From NCBI GenBank assembly GCA_965371325.1, contig CBDUXZ010000077.1:1-7862 (forward strand): DNA of 7,862 nucleotides, given 5' to 3'. The notes below the pieces were generated by a model that saw only the letters and a program-made list of their open reading frames with translations, had not been told where the DNA came from and did not search any database. A program made the translations under genes and the position numbers. Numbering within the stretch: position 1 is the first letter of the stretch; each line of letters starts with the position of its first letter. Positions 6,148 to 7,862 of the stretch are shown in pieces. Origin of the DNA: CBDUXZ01 sp965371325 [NCBI: uncultured bacterium] (GTDB taxonomy: Bacteria > JAUYMQ01).

Positions 6148-6801
6148 TCAGCCTTCCAGCTTCAAGGACTTCCAGGCCTGGGAGTAGGCCTTGATGCCCG
6201 CCCGCTCACCGTTTGATCCATTCCACACGGCAACGCCGTACTTGACCGGCTCACCGGACGCGAACTGCGTTCCGCCCCCCGCGGCCTCCGGCACACTCAG
6301 TGCACGCGAGAAGACAACCGCCCATCGCCCCTCTTTCCAGATTCCATTGCAACGCACGGTGCTCGCCGCGGTCGTGAACGAGGTGCCGATGCCGGTGGCG
6401 ATCATGTTCAGGGCGCTTTCGCTCCCCAGATTGGCTCGCCAGAACCATGCGTTTACCGGTTGATCCTTGCTCCCCATGGTGATGAGGGGCGCATCACCGT
6501 TAACCGGGAAGGCCAGCGCAGCCCCATCCGCGAAGGCTTCGTTCCCCTTCGGCTCGCCGTCTTCGGTTGCGTCGGACCAGGAGACGCGGATGAAGATTGC
6601 TTTCCCGTCGTTGAGGGCGCGGACGTCGACGCTGCCCGTCTGTCCGTAACTCTTCCCCTCCCAGCGGGTCTGGATGTAGGGGCTCGGCTGAAGCCCCAGC
6701 GGCGTTGGCCCGAGGGCAATCTTCTCGGAGCCAGCTCCCTCCCAAGCGGAGGCCGTGGGGTCTCCCAGATCGGACGCGTTGGATTTTTTTGCAATCAGCA
6801 T
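6148..6801 (-). CDS. Heme b-binding gamma subunit (EbdC/DdhC/SerC-like)
   Basis: This 217-residue, mostly beta-strand protein matches the ethylbenzene dehydrogenase gamma family, which binds one heme b with Met and Lys as axial ligands and is the electron exit of the periplasmic alpha-beta-gamma complex. Recognisable parts are the strand FIRVSWSDATEDGEP (70-84), the ITMGSKDQPVNAWFW segment (107-121) with candidate ligand Met109, GRWAVVFSRAL (158-168), and the C-terminal NGERAGIKAYSQAWKSL (197-213), where Lys204 fits the family's K..S..W pattern; Lys211 is an alternative. The start is firmly set: a near-ideal AGGAGGTGA precedes ATG 6801, and the ATG overlaps the cytochrome b stop. From that start the N-terminus (MLIAKKSNASDLGDP) is hydrophilic and lacks a Sec or Tat signal. 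Either it travels with alpha through Tat, or it acts differently from secreted family members. Family call is strong; ligands are inferred. Confidence 0.9.
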   Translation of the reverse strand: MLIAKKSNASDLGDPTASAWEGAGSEKIALGPTPLGLQPSPYIQTRWEGKSYGQTGSVDVRALNDGKAIFIRVSWSDATEDGEPKGNEAFADGAALAFPVNGDAPLITMGSKDQPVNAWFWRANLGSESALNMIATGIGTSFTTAASTVRCNGIWKEGRWAVVFSRALSVPEAAGGGTQFASGEPVKYGVAVWNGSNGERAGIKAYSQAWKSLKLEG

Positions 6802-7358
6802 GTCTCACCTCCTGCTGTCTCTCGAATGATGGCGGGCGCCTTCCTTTCGCGAACCCTCGGCACACCCAGCCCGAGCGCCGCGCGCGCCTTTACCAGGATG
6901 AGGTGCCTGATCCAGAAGAGGTGGGCGACAAGAATGGCGAGGGCGGTATACGTGAGCACCTGGTGCAGCCAGAGCGAGGCGTCCACCAGGCCCGGCATCC
7001 CCAGCGGCGTCCACCAGAGGATTGCGCCCGTCCCGGTGAAGCCTACGCCTCCGGCGATCGCCGCCCAGAGATTCCCCCGCCGCAAATTTTTCCCCTTGGG
7101 ACGCGACGCGCGTTTCCAGGCGTCGCGCCAGAGCGTCGATCCCACCCAGACCAGCGCGAGGGCGGGAACAACGGCGAAGGCCACGCCGCCCCAGCGGTGG
7201 AGATCCTGCAGGAGCATGCCGTAGCCCCCGAGGATCGCGCCCCGCCAATCGGGGAACTGGAACAGCAGACCCGTGGCGAGCAGCAGGAGAAAAAGAACGG
7301 CATTGAGGGCATGCAGCGATCTGCGTGCCGGCCGTGAATGATTGGCGCGCGATTTCAT
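6795..7358 (-). CDS. Diheme cytochrome b, formate dehydrogenase gamma (FdnI) type
   Basis: This is a membrane protein of 187 residues from ATG 7358, with four hydrophobic segments at about 17-34, 54-76, 98-116 and 130-156. His16 (helix 1), His54 (helix 2), and His132 and His146 (helix 4) reproduce the pattern of E. coli FdnI, where His18, His57, His155 and His169 ligate two b hemes and lie near the menaquinone site; the 14-residue step in helix 4 is identical. In that family it passes electrons between a periplasmic Fe-S subunit and quinone. Here it lies between alpha 1 and gamma, implying membrane anchoring and quinone coupling for the complex. The start at 7358 makes an ATGA overlap with the alpha 1 stop; a longer in-frame ATG at 7415 would add 19 residues inside alpha 1 and is less likely. 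The 3' end overlaps gamma by seven bases and contains the gamma ribosome site. Confidence 0.88.
   Translation of the reverse strand: MKSRANHSRPARRSLHALNAVLFLLLLATGLLFQFPDWRGAILGGYGMLLQDLHRWGGVAFAVVPALALVWVGSTLWRDAWKRASRPKGKNLRRGNLWAAIAGGVGFTGTGAILWWTPLGMPGLVDASLWLHQVLTYTALAILVAHLFWIRHLILVKARAALGLGVPRVRERKAPAIIRETAGGETC
6805..6813 (-). promoter_or_regulatory. Strong Shine-Dalgarno AGGAGGTGA for the gamma subunit
   Basis: Nine bases complementary to the 16S rRNA tail lie within the last codons of the cytochrome b gene, with the AGGAGG core six bases from ATG 6801. It is the best ribosome site in the window. It fixes the gamma start, and therefore its lack of a signal peptide, and suggests translational coupling. 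Confidence 0.75.
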
Positions 7359-7862
7359 ACCTTTTTCATTTCCACCCGCGTTGCGCGGTCGGCCTGCGTC
7401 GGCTGCCAGTTCCACCGCCAGAAGTTCAGGTGACCATAGCCGCCCGCCAGGTGCAGGTATTTGATCATCCCGGGGATGGCGATGTCATAGGACTTCCCTC
7501 CCGGGAACTGGTAGGGCTCGTAAGCGTGGTAGATGATCACCTGTCCGGGCCTGGCCGCGGGCGCGATCGCGATATCCACCATGAAAGAGTCGAAGTCGTT
7601 CCACACCCGAACGCGATCGTTGTCCTTGAGACCACGCGCCTCGGCGTCCTTCGGGTTCACGAAGAGAGTCGGCTTTCCGCGGTGGGCGCGAAGGAGGATC
7701 TTGTTCGTGATCCAGATGGAATGGATGCTCCAGCGCTGGTGCCCGCTGAGCATCTGAAGCGGGTAGTTTCCGCCCATAGCCGGATTGTCCTTATGGACAG
7801 GCAGGGCCTCTTCCGCCTCGATGAACCAGGGATGGTCGATATAGAACTGGGCGCGGCGAGAG
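7355..7862 (-). CDS. Catalytic alpha subunit 1, type II DMSO reductase family (C-terminal part; N-terminus beyond right edge)
   Basis: Only the last 169 or so codons are present; the frame is open to the right edge. They encode the C-terminal cofactor-binding domain of an EbdA-like molybdopterin enzyme and align without gaps, over almost the whole stretch, to the end of alpha 2. Shared landmarks are QFY.DHPW, GHxRWSxHSxW, NPxDAxxRG, DRVRV, GQVxIYHAxEPYQFPG and GGYGHL. By hand count about half of the aligned residues are identical, so the two alphas are clear paralogues but not recent copies. The stop TGA overlaps the cytochrome b start (ATGA), so this gene is co-transcribed with the genes downstream. 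The Tat signal, FS0 motif and molybdenum ligand would all lie outside the window and cannot be checked. Substrate is unknown and may differ from that of alpha 2. Confidence 0.92.
   Translation of the reverse strand, partial: SRRAQFYIDHPWFIEAEEALPVHKDNPAMGGNYPLQMLSGHQRWSIHSIWITNKILLRAHRGKPTLFVNPKDAEARGLKDNDRVRVWNDFDSFMVDIAIAPAARPGQVIIYHAYEPYQFPGGKSYDIAIPGMIKYLHLAGGYGHLNFWRWNWQPTQADRATRVEMKKV

Noticed and set aside
4932-6194. 420-codon plus-strand open frame across the beta/alpha 2 junction
   Set aside because: It spans two real minus-strand genes and their intergenic gap; its length follows from base composition.
7359-7415. Extended N-terminus of the cytochrome b
   Set aside because: The extra 19 codons overlap the conserved C-terminus of alpha 1; the ATGA overlap start at 7358 gives an FdnI-like N-terminus with His16 where expected.

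Overview
The window is GC-rich, tightly packed bacterial DNA. All intact genes I can support lie on the minus strand, so transcription runs from high to low coordinates. A Tat-type signal on a molybdoenzyme subunit and a periplasmic-type Fe-S/heme complex indicate a Gram-negative bacterium with anaerobic or facultative redox metabolism. I cannot name the lineage. Zinc-ribbon cyclase/ATPases and GC-rich dispersed repeats like those here would fit Deltaproteobacteria-like or Planctomycetes-like environmental lineages, but this is only an impression.

From about 7862 down to 1454 runs one operon for a type II DMSO-reductase-family molybdoenzyme, the group that includes ethylbenzene dehydrogenase (EbdABCD), dimethylsulfide dehydrogenase, selenate reductase, chlorate reductase and steroid C25 dehydrogenase. 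In transcription order it has: the C-terminal part of a first catalytic alpha subunit (cut by the window edge); a four-helix diheme cytochrome b of the formate dehydrogenase gamma (FdnI) type; a heme-b gamma subunit of the EbdC type; a four-cluster ferredoxin-like beta subunit of the EbdB type; a complete second alpha subunit with a Tat signal, the FS0 cluster motif and the Mo-ligand aspartate; and a TorD-family assembly chaperone. Gene junctions are ATGA-type overlaps or gaps of a few tens of bases.

The likely working model is as follows. Substrate is oxidised or reduced at the molybdenum site of alpha. Electrons pass through FS0 and the beta clusters to the gamma heme, then possibly to the quinone pool through the diheme cytochrome b. 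The chaperone matures alpha before Tat export. Two alpha paralogues sharing one beta, gamma and cytochrome b, together with a quinone-type cytochrome b, are the most unusual aspects. The substrate cannot be read from the sequence.

Below 1454 is a short boundary region. It holds a plus-strand remnant resembling the C-terminus of a class I cytochrome c, and a GGGAC-T-GTCCC palindrome. It is followed by the first 427 codons of a separate signalling gene: two zinc ribbons, a class III nucleotide cyclase domain and the start of an AAA-type ATPase region, running off the left edge. A GC-rich repeat sits in frame in the linker of that gene.
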